The notes under the pieces are model-generated. The model ran no database searches and was not told where the DNA came from. It worked only from the letters and a program-made list of their open reading frames with translations. A program made the translations under genes and the position numbers. From Selenomonadaceae bacterium (lineage in GTDB: Bacteria > Bacillota > Negativicutes > Selenomonadales > Selenomonadaceae): a stretch of DNA of 64,000 nucleotides. Position 1 is the first letter of the stretch, and the number at the start of each line of letters is the position of its first letter. Location of the stretch: contig JAUNIB010000001.1 in assembly GCA_030523645.1 (NCBI GenBank), positions 62,001 to 126,000 of the forward strand. The letters run 5' to 3'. This document shows positions 17,871 through 27,159 of this stretch, in pieces.

Positions 17871-19790
17871 ATGATAAGAGAGAACCGCAGCAGGAATAAA
17901 CTCTACGGCTACTATAGAAAGTTCGTTGATGAAGGGATAATTGATCCTAATGTTCATCCCTGGGTGGCTCAGTCCTGGGAGGAGAGCCGGATGCAGGGAA
18001 TATCTCCTTCGGGGAGTTTCCAGATAAAGAAGGTCACCCGGGAGAACCTGCAGCTTCGGCAGGAGCGTCACCGGAAGGCCATTGAATATGTGGCTTCCAT
18101 GGTGGCGGACGTGCGGGAATTTTTCCGTAAGTTCCGTCTGTCTCTGCTGCTGCTGGACGAGGATAATGTAGTTCTTCGGAGCTTTGCTCAGCCGTTTTTC
18201 CTCATGAACTCCGACGATACAATCGAGGGAGCGATGATGGGGCAGGAGGTAATCGGCAGCAGCAGTATTGCGCTGGCTTCCCGGCATAAGGTTCCTTTTT
18301 GGCTTTACGGCCCGGAGATTTGGATTGAAGAGTGTCAGGAGATGGACACCTGCTCGGCTCCGGTAATTGTAGGCGGTCATCGCCGCTACACCCTTACAAT
18401 TAATGTGAATACTCCCGAGGCTAAGCCGCAGGAAGCGGTAATGGCAATGCTTATGACTCTGCGTAGGGCCCTTACCGATGAGCTTGCAAATTATGAGCTG
18501 ATAAAGGCGCAGGAGGCAATTCTCGATGCCACTCCCTTTGCCGTATATCATGTAATGCCCAGTGGGCAGGTGGCCTATACAAATAAGCTGGGCGTCAGCC
18601 GTCTGGCGGCTATTGATGCCGGCAAGCCCGGTGACGGTGCGAAGCCGATAAATCTCAGCGATGTGGTGCTGAATTATCATCATACGCCTATCTATAAGGG
18701 CTTTGACGGAATCCCTTCACACAACAAGGAAGTAACCTGGATAACCGAGGCAAAGACCTACGAGGACATAACCACGGTAGTTCCGATAAAGGACAAGACG
18801 GATAAGAATGTTTCCAGCGTCGTGGTAGTGTCCATGCCTATTGAAGACCTGCGGACACTGGTGGCTCACGCGGCCGGCTATACGGCGAAGTACAGCCTGT
18901 CCTCCATGGTGGGTGACGGCACCGGCTTCCGGACAATGCAGGAGAAGGCGGCAAGAGTAGCGAAGAACCGTCATCACATTCTTCTGCAGGGTGAGTCCGG
19001 TACCGGCAAGCAGCGGATGGCCCACGGTATCCACCGGGCAAGTCCCCGGGCGGCAGGGCCGCTCATCACCATGCGTTGCGGAGATACCACGCCGGAGCTG
19101 CTGGAGCAGGAGCTGTTCGGCGTAGCGGTGTCCGGGGATGTGAGTCATCCCGGCCGACTGGAGCTGGCTCTGGGCGGTACACTGTTCCTTGACGAGATTG
19201 AGAGTCTGCCGAAAAATCTGGCGGCGAAGCTGGCAGCCAATCTTCTGAGAGGCGCGAGCCAGCGGGTAAATGAGGATGTATACCGTCCCATTGATGTGAG
19301 AATTATTGCGGCCTGCGACAGCGACCTGAAGCGGCTGACCGAGCGTGGTCTCTTTGACCGGGACCTCTATGAAATCGTAGCCCGGAGCATCATCCGGGTA
19401 CCGCCTCTCCGCTCCCGCCGGGAGGATATACCGGAGCTGGTAAGACACATTATTGCCGAGCAGGCAGAGCTGCACCAGCTTCCGGTGAAGAAGATTTCCG
19501 ATGATACGCTGAGACTGCTGGAGTCCTACGACTGGCCGGGCAATATCAAGCAGCTCCAGCATGTAGTGGAGCAGGCTTTCTTCAATACGGCCGGTATGGT
19601 AATCGAGCCGTCGGATATCAATCTGATGGGTGATATCCAGCCGGATACGAAGTGGAAGGAAGACCGGGATATATTTGTGAAGGCATGGCAGGCTGCCGGC
19701 GGCAATGTAAGCCGTCTGGCCAATATGCTGAATGTGAGCCGCGTTACTCTGTACCGTTATCTGAAGAAGTACGGTCTGGAGAAGAATTGA
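17871..19790 (+). CDS. NtrC/AcoR-like AAA+ regulator lacking the GAFTGA loop
   Basis: A 639-aa protein. Residues about 20-215 look like the AcoR-type GAF sensor region (HPWVAQSWEESR near the start); residues about 215-330 hold a PAS domain (AILDATPFAVYHV). The AAA+ domain begins near 345 with Walker A GESGTGK (about 374-380) and Walker B TLFLDEIESLP. Between them the sigma-54-contacting GAFTGA motif is missing: the region reads LFGVAVSGDVSHPGRLE. A Fis-type helix-turn-helix ends the protein (SRLANMLNVSRVTLYRYLKK). Without GAFTGA it is unlikely to open sigma-54 complexes and may act with sigma-70 like TyrR. Effector unknown. It is divergent from the 39-aa peptide gene. Confidence 0.85.
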   Translation: MIRENRSRNKLYGYYRKFVDEGIIDPNVHPWVAQSWEESRMQGISPSGSFQIKKVTRENLQLRQERHRKAIEYVASMVADVREFFRKFRLSLLLLDEDNVVLRSFAQPFFLMNSDDTIEGAMMGQEVIGSSSIALASRHKVPFWLYGPEIWIEECQEMDTCSAPVIVGGHRRYTLTINVNTPEAKPQEAVMAMLMTLRRALTDELANYELIKAQEAILDATPFAVYHVMPSGQVAYTNKLGVSRLAAIDAGKPGDGAKPINLSDVVLNYHHTPIYKGFDGIPSHNKEVTWITEAKTYEDITTVVPIKDKTDKNVSSVVVVSMPIEDLRTLVAHAAGYTAKYSLSSMVGDGTGFRTMQEKAARVAKNRHHILLQGESGTGKQRMAHGIHRASPRAAGPLITMRCGDTTPELLEQELFGVAVSGDVSHPGRLELALGGTLFLDEIESLPKNLAAKLAANLLRGASQRVNEDVYRPIDVRIIAACDSDLKRLTERGLFDRDLYEIVARSIIRVPPLRSRREDIPELVRHIIAEQAELHQLPVKKISDDTLRLLESYDWPGNIKQLQHVVEQAFFNTAGMVIEPSDINLMGDIQPDTKWKEDRDIFVKAWQAAGGNVSRLANMLNVSRVTLYRYLKKYGLEKN

Positions 19791-19821
19791 GTGCAGGATT
19801 AGTCGAAAGGAAGATATAGAT

Positions 19822-20481
19822 TTGCGTCTGAGAAACAAGCCATGGGTCAGTGAGGCCATTGCCGAGTATGATTTCGTTTATCCCAAGGAGAAGCCGGCGG
19901 ATGAAACCCAGCGTGGTCGCTGGCGTGAGGTGATGGGGGTGTCCCCGGATACCCGGCTCTATGTGGAGCTTGGCACCGGCAAGGGTGATTTCATCACCCA
20001 GCTGGCAGCAAGAGATCCGGAGGCTGTATTCATCGGTATCGAGGCTCAGCAGGTAGTCCTTTATTCGGCGGCCAAGAAGCTGAAGGCAATGGAGCCGCCG
20101 CTGACGAATGTACGGCTTCTTGTTTTTGACATCAATAATCTTGAAAAGATATTCGCTCCGGGAGAGGTAAGCGGATTTTACATCAATTTCTGCGACCCCT
20201 GGCCGAAGGCCCGCCATGCGAAGCACCGTCTGACTCATCGCAGCTTCCTGGCCCGCTACGGTGAAATTCTGGCTCCGGGAGGAAAAATCTGCTTCAAGAC
20301 GGACAATCGGCCCCTGTTTGATTTCTCTTTGGAGGAGTTCAGAGAGACAGGTCTTCGGGTGGAGGATGTCTCCTACGACCTTCATGCGGAGAACCGGCCG
20401 GATAATATTGAGACGGAGTATGAGCGAAAGTTCTCCCGCTTCGGTGAGAAGATAAATCGCTGTGAGGTGTATTTCCCATGA
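19822..20481 (+). CDS. trmB: tRNA (guanine-N7-)-methyltransferase
   Basis: A 219-aa SAM-dependent enzyme that makes m7G46 in tRNA. TTG start with GAAAGGAAG upstream. Motifs: VELGTGKGDFITQLA (SAM site), INFCDPWPKARHAKHRLTH (family signature) and GGKICFKTDNRPLFDFSLEE. The stop overlaps the start of the RodA gene (ATGA), the first of several tight joins in the 19.8-26.9 kb run. Confidence 0.95.
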   Translation: MRLRNKPWVSEAIAEYDFVYPKEKPADETQRGRWREVMGVSPDTRLYVELGTGKGDFITQLAARDPEAVFIGIEAQQVVLYSAAKKLKAMEPPLTNVRLLVFDINNLEKIFAPGEVSGFYINFCDPWPKARHAKHRLTHRSFLARYGEILAPGGKICFKTDNRPLFDFSLEEFRETGLRVEDVSYDLHAENRPDNIETEYERKFSRFGEKINRCEVYFP

Positions 20482-21707
20482 GAGAAAGCTCCAGGGGAGC
20501 AAGTGAAATACTTGCTGAGAGGAAGGCGCGGGGGGAGAGTCCCCGCAGCTTCTGGCTTAGTGACCGGGAAGCAATGCTCGGAGTCGTATTTTGCCTGCTT
20601 GTCTTTGGGACTATCAATATTTTCAGTTCCAGCTTCTTTCTCGGTATAACGGATTTCGACTCGCCTTATTTCTTCCTGAAGAAGCACCTTATCAATGTGG
20701 CTGTGGGTATGGTTGCCTTCGGGATATTCCAGCATCTTGATTATCACAAGCTGCGAAATCTCGTTACGCCGGGAGCCGTGGCGGTCATCGCCATGCTGGT
20801 GCTGGTCTTCATTCTCGGCGAGGAGATAAACGGTGCAAAGCGCTGGCTGAAGCTGGGGCCTGTCACCCTGCAGCCCTCGGAGTTTGCCAAGCTCCTTACG
20901 ATACTGATTGCTGCTGCGGTAGCGGCTCAGGGCGAGCGGCTGGCTGAGTGGAAGAAATATTGGGGACAGGGCGGACTGGTGCTGGCCATGGCGGCGCTGG
21001 TAGAGTTTGAGCCGGACGGTGCGACGGCAGCCATTGTGGCCGGTATACCGGCGGTGATGCTTCTCTGCTCGGCCCTGCCTTCCCCGGTGAAGAAAAATCT
21101 CATGCTGATGGGTGTGGGAATGGCCGGTATCATTCTCATTATGCAGCCCTACAGAATAAAGAGGTTTATCTCGTTCCTTGACCCCTGGTCAGACCCGGAT
21201 GATGCCGGCTATCAGATAATCCAGTCCATGTCGGCTATCGGCTCCGGCGGCTGGATGGGTATGGGTGTCGGTCAGGGCATAAGCAAGTACAAGTATCTGC
21301 CGGAGGCCCATACGGACTTTGCCTTCTCCATCTGGTGTCAGGAGCAGGGCTTCCTGGGAGCTGTTCTGGTATTTATCTGCTTCCTGGCGTTGGCCTACTA
21401 CGGGCAGCGCATATCCTACAAGGCGAAGGATTTGTTCGGACAATTCCTGGCTGCGGGGATAACCTTCCTGTTGGTAGGTCAGGGCGTAGTAAATATGCTG
21501 ATGATTGCCGGTTTTTTCCCGGTAGTAGGCGTGCCGCTTCCTTTCATCAGCTACGGCGGCACATCGCTGATGGTGACAATGACGGCAGTAGGAATGCTGT
21601 CGAACATCAGCGTATACAGTGAGAAAAAAGAGAAAGAAAATCGCCAACCGGCGGGGCGTCCCTCGCTGAAGCTGGTGTACAGCAGGAATACCCGACGGGA
21701 GGTATAA
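20478..21707 (+). CDS. rodA: FtsW/RodA/SpoVE-family protein, probably RodA
   Basis: A 409-aa SEDS glycosyltransferase that polymerises lipid II in the inner membrane together with a class B PBP. About ten transmembrane segments are visible after a 30-residue polar N-terminus. Family marks: INGAKRWLKLGPVTLQPSEF, KYLPEAHTDFAFSIWCQEQG and VPLPFISYGGTSLM. RodA fits better than FtsW because no division genes are near, but this is not decisive. The gene lies between trmB and a two-component system. Confidence 0.88.
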   Translation: MRESSRGASEILAERKARGESPRSFWLSDREAMLGVVFCLLVFGTINIFSSSFFLGITDFDSPYFFLKKHLINVAVGMVAFGIFQHLDYHKLRNLVTPGAVAVIAMLVLVFILGEEINGAKRWLKLGPVTLQPSEFAKLLTILIAAAVAAQGERLAEWKKYWGQGGLVLAMAALVEFEPDGATAAIVAGIPAVMLLCSALPSPVKKNLMLMGVGMAGIILIMQPYRIKRFISFLDPWSDPDDAGYQIIQSMSAIGSGGWMGMGVGQGISKYKYLPEAHTDFAFSIWCQEQGFLGAVLVFICFLALAYYGQRISYKAKDLFGQFLAAGITFLLVGQGVVNMLMIAGFFPVVGVPLPFISYGGTSLMVTMTAVGMLSNISVYSEKKEKENRQPAGRPSLKLVYSRNTRREV

Positions 21708-22414
21708 TGATGTCGGAGACCGCTAAGAAAGTAAAAATCATGATTGTCGAGGATGAGCAGCGAATTGCCCGCTTCATCCAGATGCAGCTTGAGCATGAGG
21801 GCTTCCTGACGGAGATGGAGCCAAACGGCCGCCGGGCCTATGAGCGGATTGCTCAGGGGCACTATGACCTTGTGCTGCTGGATGTCATGCTGCCGGAGAT
21901 GAACGGCTTTGAAATCTGCACCGCTGTGCGGAAGCTGTCGGATATACCCATCATCATGCTGACAGCCCGGGATGACCTTGACGATAAGGTAAACGGTCTT
22001 GACTGCGGGGCGAACGACTATCTGACGAAGCCTTTCGAGCCGAAGGAGCTGCTGGCCCGCATCAGAGCCACTCTACGCAATTACCATCCGGCAAATGACG
22101 GAGACGGCCACGGCGGTCCCCGGCTCGTCTGCCGTGAACTGGTGATGTACACGGACAGCTACGAGGTCACGCTGAAGGGTGAGAAGATAGAGCTGACCAA
22201 GAAGGAGTATCTCCTGCTGGAGTATCTGCTCCGCAATAAGCGTACAGTCCTGAGCCGCAATCAGATACTTCAGGAGGTCTGGGGCTACGACTACATCGGC
22301 GATACAAATGTGGTAGATGTCTACATCCGCTATCTGCGGTCAAAGATTGATGATGTGGCAGAGGATAAGTACATTCATACCATGAGAGGAATCGGCTATG
22401 TTATCAGGGATTAA
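21707..22414 (+). CDS. OmpR/PhoB-family response regulator
   Basis: A 235-aa regulator. The receiver domain (about 10-125) has the acidic pair DE in IVEDEQR, the phospho-acceptor Asp in LVLLDVMLPEMNG, and the Lys in LTKPFEPKE. The C-terminal winged helix (about 140-232) has ELTKKEYLLLEYLL and GYDYIGDTNVVDVYIRYLRSK. The start codon overlaps the rodA stop (TAATG) and the kinase gene overlaps its end, so it pairs with that kinase. Targets are unknown; the co-transcribed symporter and condensation protein are possible ones. Confidence 0.93.
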   Translation: MMSETAKKVKIMIVEDEQRIARFIQMQLEHEGFLTEMEPNGRRAYERIAQGHYDLVLLDVMLPEMNGFEICTAVRKLSDIPIIMLTARDDLDDKVNGLDCGANDYLTKPFEPKELLARIRATLRNYHPANDGDGHGGPRLVCRELVMYTDSYEVTLKGEKIELTKKEYLLLEYLLRNKRTVLSRNQILQEVWGYDYIGDTNVVDVYIRYLRSKIDDVAEDKYIHTMRGIGYVIRD

Positions 22415-24011
22415 ATCCCGACTGCAGCATTTGCGGATTTCTACCAAGCTGACGCTGGTACATGTTGCAATACTGGCTGTCATCCTGTTCATAACCCAGA
22501 TGATAACTACGGCGGGAATATATTTCACCGTGTATCATCAGGCCTGGTCAGAGCTGGAGCAGACAATAGAGAATACCCTGCTGGCCATAGAGCTGGCCGA
22601 CCCGGAGAAAATGCCGAAGTCCGGGCCGCCGCTGCCGGAAATGCGGCGGGGCAGACACCGGGGGCAGAGCATGAGCCATCATGCCTCGGTAATCGACAGC
22701 TATAAGGCGCAGGGCAATCAGCAGAATGCGAATATACCCGAAAACAAGCGGGCAAGATTCCTCCGCAACCTGAGAGACGAGGGTGCCATCATTCCCGGCG
22801 TAGTTCTCCGTGTCGTCAATGAGGACGGTATGCTGGTCTATGATGGAGCGCAGAACTTTCCTACGCTGGAGGAAGTCCGCACAAATATCGTGAAGCAGAG
22901 GCCGATGTGGGTGAGCAGTGATACTACCCGGGAAGTGTCGGCCTTTGAAAATTATTACCTTTATTACGATGTCCGAAAAGTAGTCTGGGACGGTGTCGGC
23001 TATGAGCTGCACTTCCTGCGGACGATTACGGCGGAGCGGCAGTTCCTCCTGAGACTGCAGCACATCGTTTTCATTGCCTGCCTTATCGGACTGGGCATTG
23101 CCGTCATTGCGGGAATCATCGTCAGCAAGCGGACGCTGAAGCCCATTGCCACCATTACCCGTACCGCCCGGGAGATGGAGATAGGGGATCTGTCAAAGAG
23201 AATCCCTGCATCAGAGGTACATGACGAGCTGTCGGAGCTTATCGACACCTTTAATCACATGCTGGAAAGGCTGGAGCATGGCTTCGAGCATGAGCGGGCC
23301 TTTGTCTCCGATGCCTCCCATGAGCTGAGGACGCCGGTGACGGTCATCCGGGGCTATGTGGATATGCTGAAGAGCTGGGGCGCCTCCGACCCCGATACTA
23401 TGAAGGAGTGCGTGGAGGCCATAAGCTCCGAGGCAGAGAATATGCAGCACCTGCTGGAAAATCTGCTGTTCCTGGCCAGAGCCGACCTGAAGCGTCAGGT
23501 AGTGAAGCTGGTACCGGTGGATATGGAGGAGCTGTTGACGGAAATCGGCAAGAAGGCACAGCTGGTAACGGAATCACATACGGTTGTGCTGAAGCAGAAC
23601 GCCCCGGCTATCGTGGAGGCCGATGAGTTCATGCTGAAGGAGCTGCTCCGGGTCTTCTTGGAGAATGCTATCAAGTATACTCCCGAGGGCGGGTGCATAG
23701 AGCTTGGCTCGGTACGGACAGGCGACTGGGTTACCGTCTTTGTTTCCGATAACGGAATAGGCATTGACAAGGCTGACCAGCCGAAGGTCTTTGACCGGTT
23801 CTTCCGGGTGGACAAAGCAAGAAGCCACAGCAGCGGCGAAGGATCCGGCAAGCCGGGTACGGGGCTTGGTCTGTCCATTGCTCGGGAGATTGCCCGCATT
23901 CACGGCTTCGAGCTGATGCTGGAGAGCAGCCTCGGCAAGGGGACGAAAATCAGCTTCACCATGCCCTGCCTTGATACGGAAGAGGCAGTCAGAGCTATGG
24001 AGGAAGGCTAA
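22398..24011 (+). CDS. Sensor histidine kinase with HAMP domain
   Basis: A 537-aa membrane kinase: transmembrane segment near 15-42, an extracytoplasmic region of about 170 residues with a basic Gly/His-rich patch (PEMRRGRHRGQSMSHHA), a second membrane segment near 220-240, HAMP, HisKA with phospho-His in FVSDASHELRTPVTVI, and HATPase with NAIKYTP, DNGIGI and GTGLGLSIARE. It overlaps the response regulator by 17 bases. The symporter gene follows after 11 bases, consistent with one operon. Confidence 0.93.
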   Translation: MLSGIKSRLQHLRISTKLTLVHVAILAVILFITQMITTAGIYFTVYHQAWSELEQTIENTLLAIELADPEKMPKSGPPLPEMRRGRHRGQSMSHHASVIDSYKAQGNQQNANIPENKRARFLRNLRDEGAIIPGVVLRVVNEDGMLVYDGAQNFPTLEEVRTNIVKQRPMWVSSDTTREVSAFENYYLYYDVRKVVWDGVGYELHFLRTITAERQFLLRLQHIVFIACLIGLGIAVIAGIIVSKRTLKPIATITRTAREMEIGDLSKRIPASEVHDELSELIDTFNHMLERLEHGFEHERAFVSDASHELRTPVTVIRGYVDMLKSWGASDPDTMKECVEAISSEAENMQHLLENLLFLARADLKRQVVKLVPVDMEELLTEIGKKAQLVTESHTVVLKQNAPAIVEADEFMLKELLRVFLENAIKYTPEGGCIELGSVRTGDWVTVFVSDNGIGIDKADQPKVFDRFFRVDKARSHSSGEGSGKPGTGLGLSIAREIARIHGFELMLESSLGKGTKISFTMPCLDTEEAVRAMEEG

Positions 24012-24022
24012 GGTAAACGCTC

Positions 24023-25594
24023 TTGAAGAATCATATTTCTGAGTATGTCCTTAATGCGGAAAATATCGATGCGATATCTGAAAGTATCAGCAGCTTTATC
24101 CTCGGCGGGAAATACTATGAAGGTATCGCGCTGAAGACAAGGCTGTCGGCGGAGACAATTCTCCTTCATTGGCTGGATAATGCCCCTGAGGGAGCAACCG
24201 TCTCTTTGGAGTATATAAAGCGCTTTGGACGACTGCATGTGCGGCTCAGACTTAAGGGAGAGGCTATCGGCAACCCGCTGGAAAGCAGCGAGGACGATTT
24301 CCAAAGCACCCTGCTGACCAATATGGAGACGACATACAGCTACACCTTCACCAAGGGAGAAAATGTCGTCGACTTTAAGCTGCCGATGCTTCCTGTAAGC
24401 AATATGGCGCAGGTTTTCATCGCTGCCGCGCTGGCTCTGGTGCTGGGCTATGCCATGGGTATCATGCTGCCGGCGGATGTGAACCTTATGGTCAGCACTA
24501 ACTATGTTACGCCGCTGTTTAAGACTATCCTCGGTATTCTCAGTACCTTTGCCTGCTTTATGGTCTTTTTCTCCATCCTTTCCAGCGTAGCCAGTATGGG
24601 AAATGTGGCAACGCTGAAAAGTATGGGTAAGGAATATCTGAAGCAGATTATAAGCAGTACCGCTGTCTGTGGTGTAATCTCTATGGCAATAGGTACGCTG
24701 GTGTTCGATGTTGTCAGCCTTGATAAAGGCTCCGGTGTCAGCGTCTTTGATAAGATTTTCGCGATGCTGGTGGACACTATTCCGGTGAATGTTTTTGGCG
24801 CCTTTTATAAGGGAAATATGCTGCAAATCGCTGTATTATCCTTATTTGTCGGTGTCATTATGCTGATGCTGGGGGATGAGGTGGCTGCCGTCAGGAAGCA
24901 GATTGGCGAGTACAACAAGCTGTTTCAGTACGCCATACGCATTATCTGTAAATGCACGCCGCTGCTTATCTTCCTGAGCCTGCTGAAGCTGATTCTGAGC
25001 AATACTATAAGCGTGGCTCTGGCCAGCTGGAAGATTCTGGCCATGAACAATATCTGCTATATTCTTGTGCTGGTGAGTGTTACGGTGGCTACCTGCATAC
25101 ATTGCAGGATTCCCCTGACGGAGCATATAAAGAAGAGCATTCCACTGTATCTGCTGGGATTCTCTGCCGGCTCCAGCGTTCCCTGTCTGCCGGCTATACG
25201 CAAGCAGCTTGAGTCATACCGTGTAGACCCGGGGATTATAGACTTTGCCCTGCCTATCGGTGTTGTCATCTCGAAGCGGGCAAGGGTGGTTTACTACATA
25301 ATTCTGGTACTGGGTATTTCCTCGGTCTTTGGCAAGACGATTGCTTCAAGCCAGCTGATTGTCCTGCTGTTTTCCAGTCTGCTGCTGGCCAATGCGACAC
25401 CTTCTATTCCAGGCGGCCCGCTGGCGATTGTTTCTCTTCTTTTGGAGCAGTACGGTCTGCCCTTGGAGGCCGTGGGCGTAGCCATTTCCCTGAGTTTGCT
25501 GGATGCTATGCCGGCGGGGGCTGTCAAGGTGGTAACGGTTTTTGATGATGTTCTGTATTTACAGGGTACAGTAGACAGAGAAAAAATAGGGTGA
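24023..25594 (+). CDS. Dicarboxylate/amino acid:cation symporter with N-terminal GHKL-like domain
   Basis: A 523-aa protein, TTG start. Residues 1-125 are soluble and resemble a degenerate GHKL (anti-sigma/histidine-kinase-like) ATPase: a helix RLSAETILLHWLDN, then strands SLEYIKRFGRLHVRLRLKGE and a GNPLE segment, without a clear N-box Asn. Residues about 130-520 are a DAACS (SDF) transporter with about eight hydrophobic segments, AGSSVPCLPAIRKQLE in hairpin 1, and NATPSIPGGPLAI as the family's conserved C-terminal substrate region. It probably imports an acidic or neutral amino acid with Na+ or H+. Located between the kinase and the condensation-domain gene (6 bases apart). Confidence 0.82.
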   Translation: MKNHISEYVLNAENIDAISESISSFILGGKYYEGIALKTRLSAETILLHWLDNAPEGATVSLEYIKRFGRLHVRLRLKGEAIGNPLESSEDDFQSTLLTNMETTYSYTFTKGENVVDFKLPMLPVSNMAQVFIAAALALVLGYAMGIMLPADVNLMVSTNYVTPLFKTILGILSTFACFMVFFSILSSVASMGNVATLKSMGKEYLKQIISSTAVCGVISMAIGTLVFDVVSLDKGSGVSVFDKIFAMLVDTIPVNVFGAFYKGNMLQIAVLSLFVGVIMLMLGDEVAAVRKQIGEYNKLFQYAIRIICKCTPLLIFLSLLKLILSNTISVALASWKILAMNNICYILVLVSVTVATCIHCRIPLTEHIKKSIPLYLLGFSAGSSVPCLPAIRKQLESYRVDPGIIDFALPIGVVISKRARVVYYIILVLGISSVFGKTIASSQLIVLLFSSLLLANATPSIPGGPLAIVSLLLEQYGLPLEAVGVAISLSLLDAMPAGAVKVVTVFDDVLYLQGTVDREKIG

Positions 25595-25600
25595 TATCAA

Positions 25601-26935
25601 ATGGTTTTGAAGGACATAGATGAGCTAAGACGAATAAACGATGAGGAATTGTATCGGCCGCATCCGCTGACTCCCTATCAGATTAAGGTGCTGGATAATC
25701 AGCTGGCATCTGTTCACTCCACCATGTGGAATGTACCGTTGGGCATCAAGCTGAAGGCGGATGTTGTTGACCCTCAGCAGTTTCTTGAGGCGGCAACAAG
25801 AGTGATAGAGGCACATCCTGTGCTGAATACCCGCATTTTTGTTGATGTTGACGGTACTTTCAAGCAGCAGATATGTCCGGGCTTTGCAAAATGTCAGCTG
25901 AAGCATGTCTCCGAGCAGGAGATGAAGGACATAATAGGTCAATATCCTAAGCCTTTTGACCTGATAAATTCACATCTTTCTTTGGTTGATATTTATGCGA
26001 CCGAGGAAAATGTATATGTTTTCATTGATGCCCATCATATTATTTATGACGGAAGTACCGCAAGGGTCGTATTCACTGAGCTGGTCAGCCTGTATGAAGA
26101 CCTTGACTGCAGCATGGAAGATGATTTGTTCCCGGGTTTTAGTGTTCTTGAACAGCGATATCTGGAGACCGAAGAGTGCCAGGCTGATAGGGCGTACTAT
26201 GAGGAAACATACGGCGGCTGCAGCTGGTGCAATATGCCGGAGCCGGATTTCCCATTAGAGGATGTAACTGCCGGGAATTATCGGCTCAGCATGGGAGTAA
26301 GCATTGATGAGATGAAGGAGGCCGAAAGGCGCTGCCATACTACCCGGGCGCGTCTTGCCAATGCTGCCGGCCTTCTGGCACTGGCCAAGCATGCCGGGCA
26401 GAAGGATGTAATGATAACCTGGATTTTCCATAACCGCAGTGAGAAGTGGAAGGCTAACATGGTGGGAATGCTTATCCGGGAGCTGCCGATAGGCATTCAT
26501 ATTTCTGAGCTGGATACGCTGGATGACCTGTACAAATCAATGAACAAGCAGATGAAAGAGAGTACAAAGCGCTGCAGCTATCAGTACATGGTTAATCATG
26601 AGGAGGCTCTCATAAACGACAGCATGGAGGTAAATTATAAGGGGAGCGGTATCAGGTTTGAAAATGCGCTGCCGTGCCTTGGAGATTTGGGGCAGGGAGC
26701 GGAAATGCTTTCGCTGGATGAGCTGATTGACGAGAGTGAAGCTCGGATGGAGATTGATGTATTCGAAGCTCCTGAAGCCGAACCGGATGAGCAGATATAC
26801 ATATCTGCTCTGTATATTGCCTCCTTATACAAGGAAGAGACTATAAAGGGCTTCTTTGAGCTGTACCGTACGATGTTCCAACGACTGGTGAAGGCAGAGA
26901 AGACTATGACTATAGCAGAGCTGATGGCAGATTGA
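25601..26935 (+). CDS. Stand-alone NRPS condensation-domain protein
   Basis: A 444-aa protein consisting only of a condensation/acyltransferase fold. N-terminal YRPHPLTPYQIKVLDNQL resembles C-domain motif C1, and the catalytic motif HHxxxDG is intact as DAHHIIYDGS (about residues 144-153). Adenylation, carrier and thioesterase domains are absent here and nearby. Such lone C domains join two activated acyl/aminoacyl groups, or acylate a carrier-bound substrate, supplied in trans. It sits six bases behind the fused symporter, last gene of a possible six-gene run from trmB; a terminator follows at 26992-27026. Function is not known. Confidence 0.8.
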   Translation: MVLKDIDELRRINDEELYRPHPLTPYQIKVLDNQLASVHSTMWNVPLGIKLKADVVDPQQFLEAATRVIEAHPVLNTRIFVDVDGTFKQQICPGFAKCQLKHVSEQEMKDIIGQYPKPFDLINSHLSLVDIYATEENVYVFIDAHHIIYDGSTARVVFTELVSLYEDLDCSMEDDLFPGFSVLEQRYLETEECQADRAYYEETYGGCSWCNMPEPDFPLEDVTAGNYRLSMGVSIDEMKEAERRCHTTRARLANAAGLLALAKHAGQKDVMITWIFHNRSEKWKANMVGMLIRELPIGIHISELDTLDDLYKSMNKQMKESTKRCSYQYMVNHEEALINDSMEVNYKGSGIRFENALPCLGDLGQGAEMLSLDELIDESEARMEIDVFEAPEAEPDEQIYISALYIASLYKEETIKGFFELYRTMFQRLVKAEKTMTIAELMAD

Positions 26936-26991
26936 CGAGATGTGTTTTGGTCGGTGAAAAGTAACACTATATAGGAATAAATGGGACAACG

Positions 26992-27026
26992 AAAGCCGCT
27001 GTGCAGACGATGCACGGCGGCTTTTT
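26992..27026 (+). terminator. Terminator after the condensation-domain gene
   Basis: AAGCCGCTGTGCA pairs with TGCACGGCGGCTT around GACGA, followed by TTTTT. The core is closely similar to the hairpin at 33681-33714, so both may derive from one mobile hairpin repeat. Confidence 0.85.
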
Positions 27027-27159
27027 GTATGAAGAAAAGTGTGAATGATTTGTGATAATAGCACTGTGTACATAAAAATGAACAATCAATGTGTTATTCT
27101 GAAGGTACAATATGAAGGGACAGGGTAACATGAGTGGCTGTGAGTAAGGGAGGATGATT

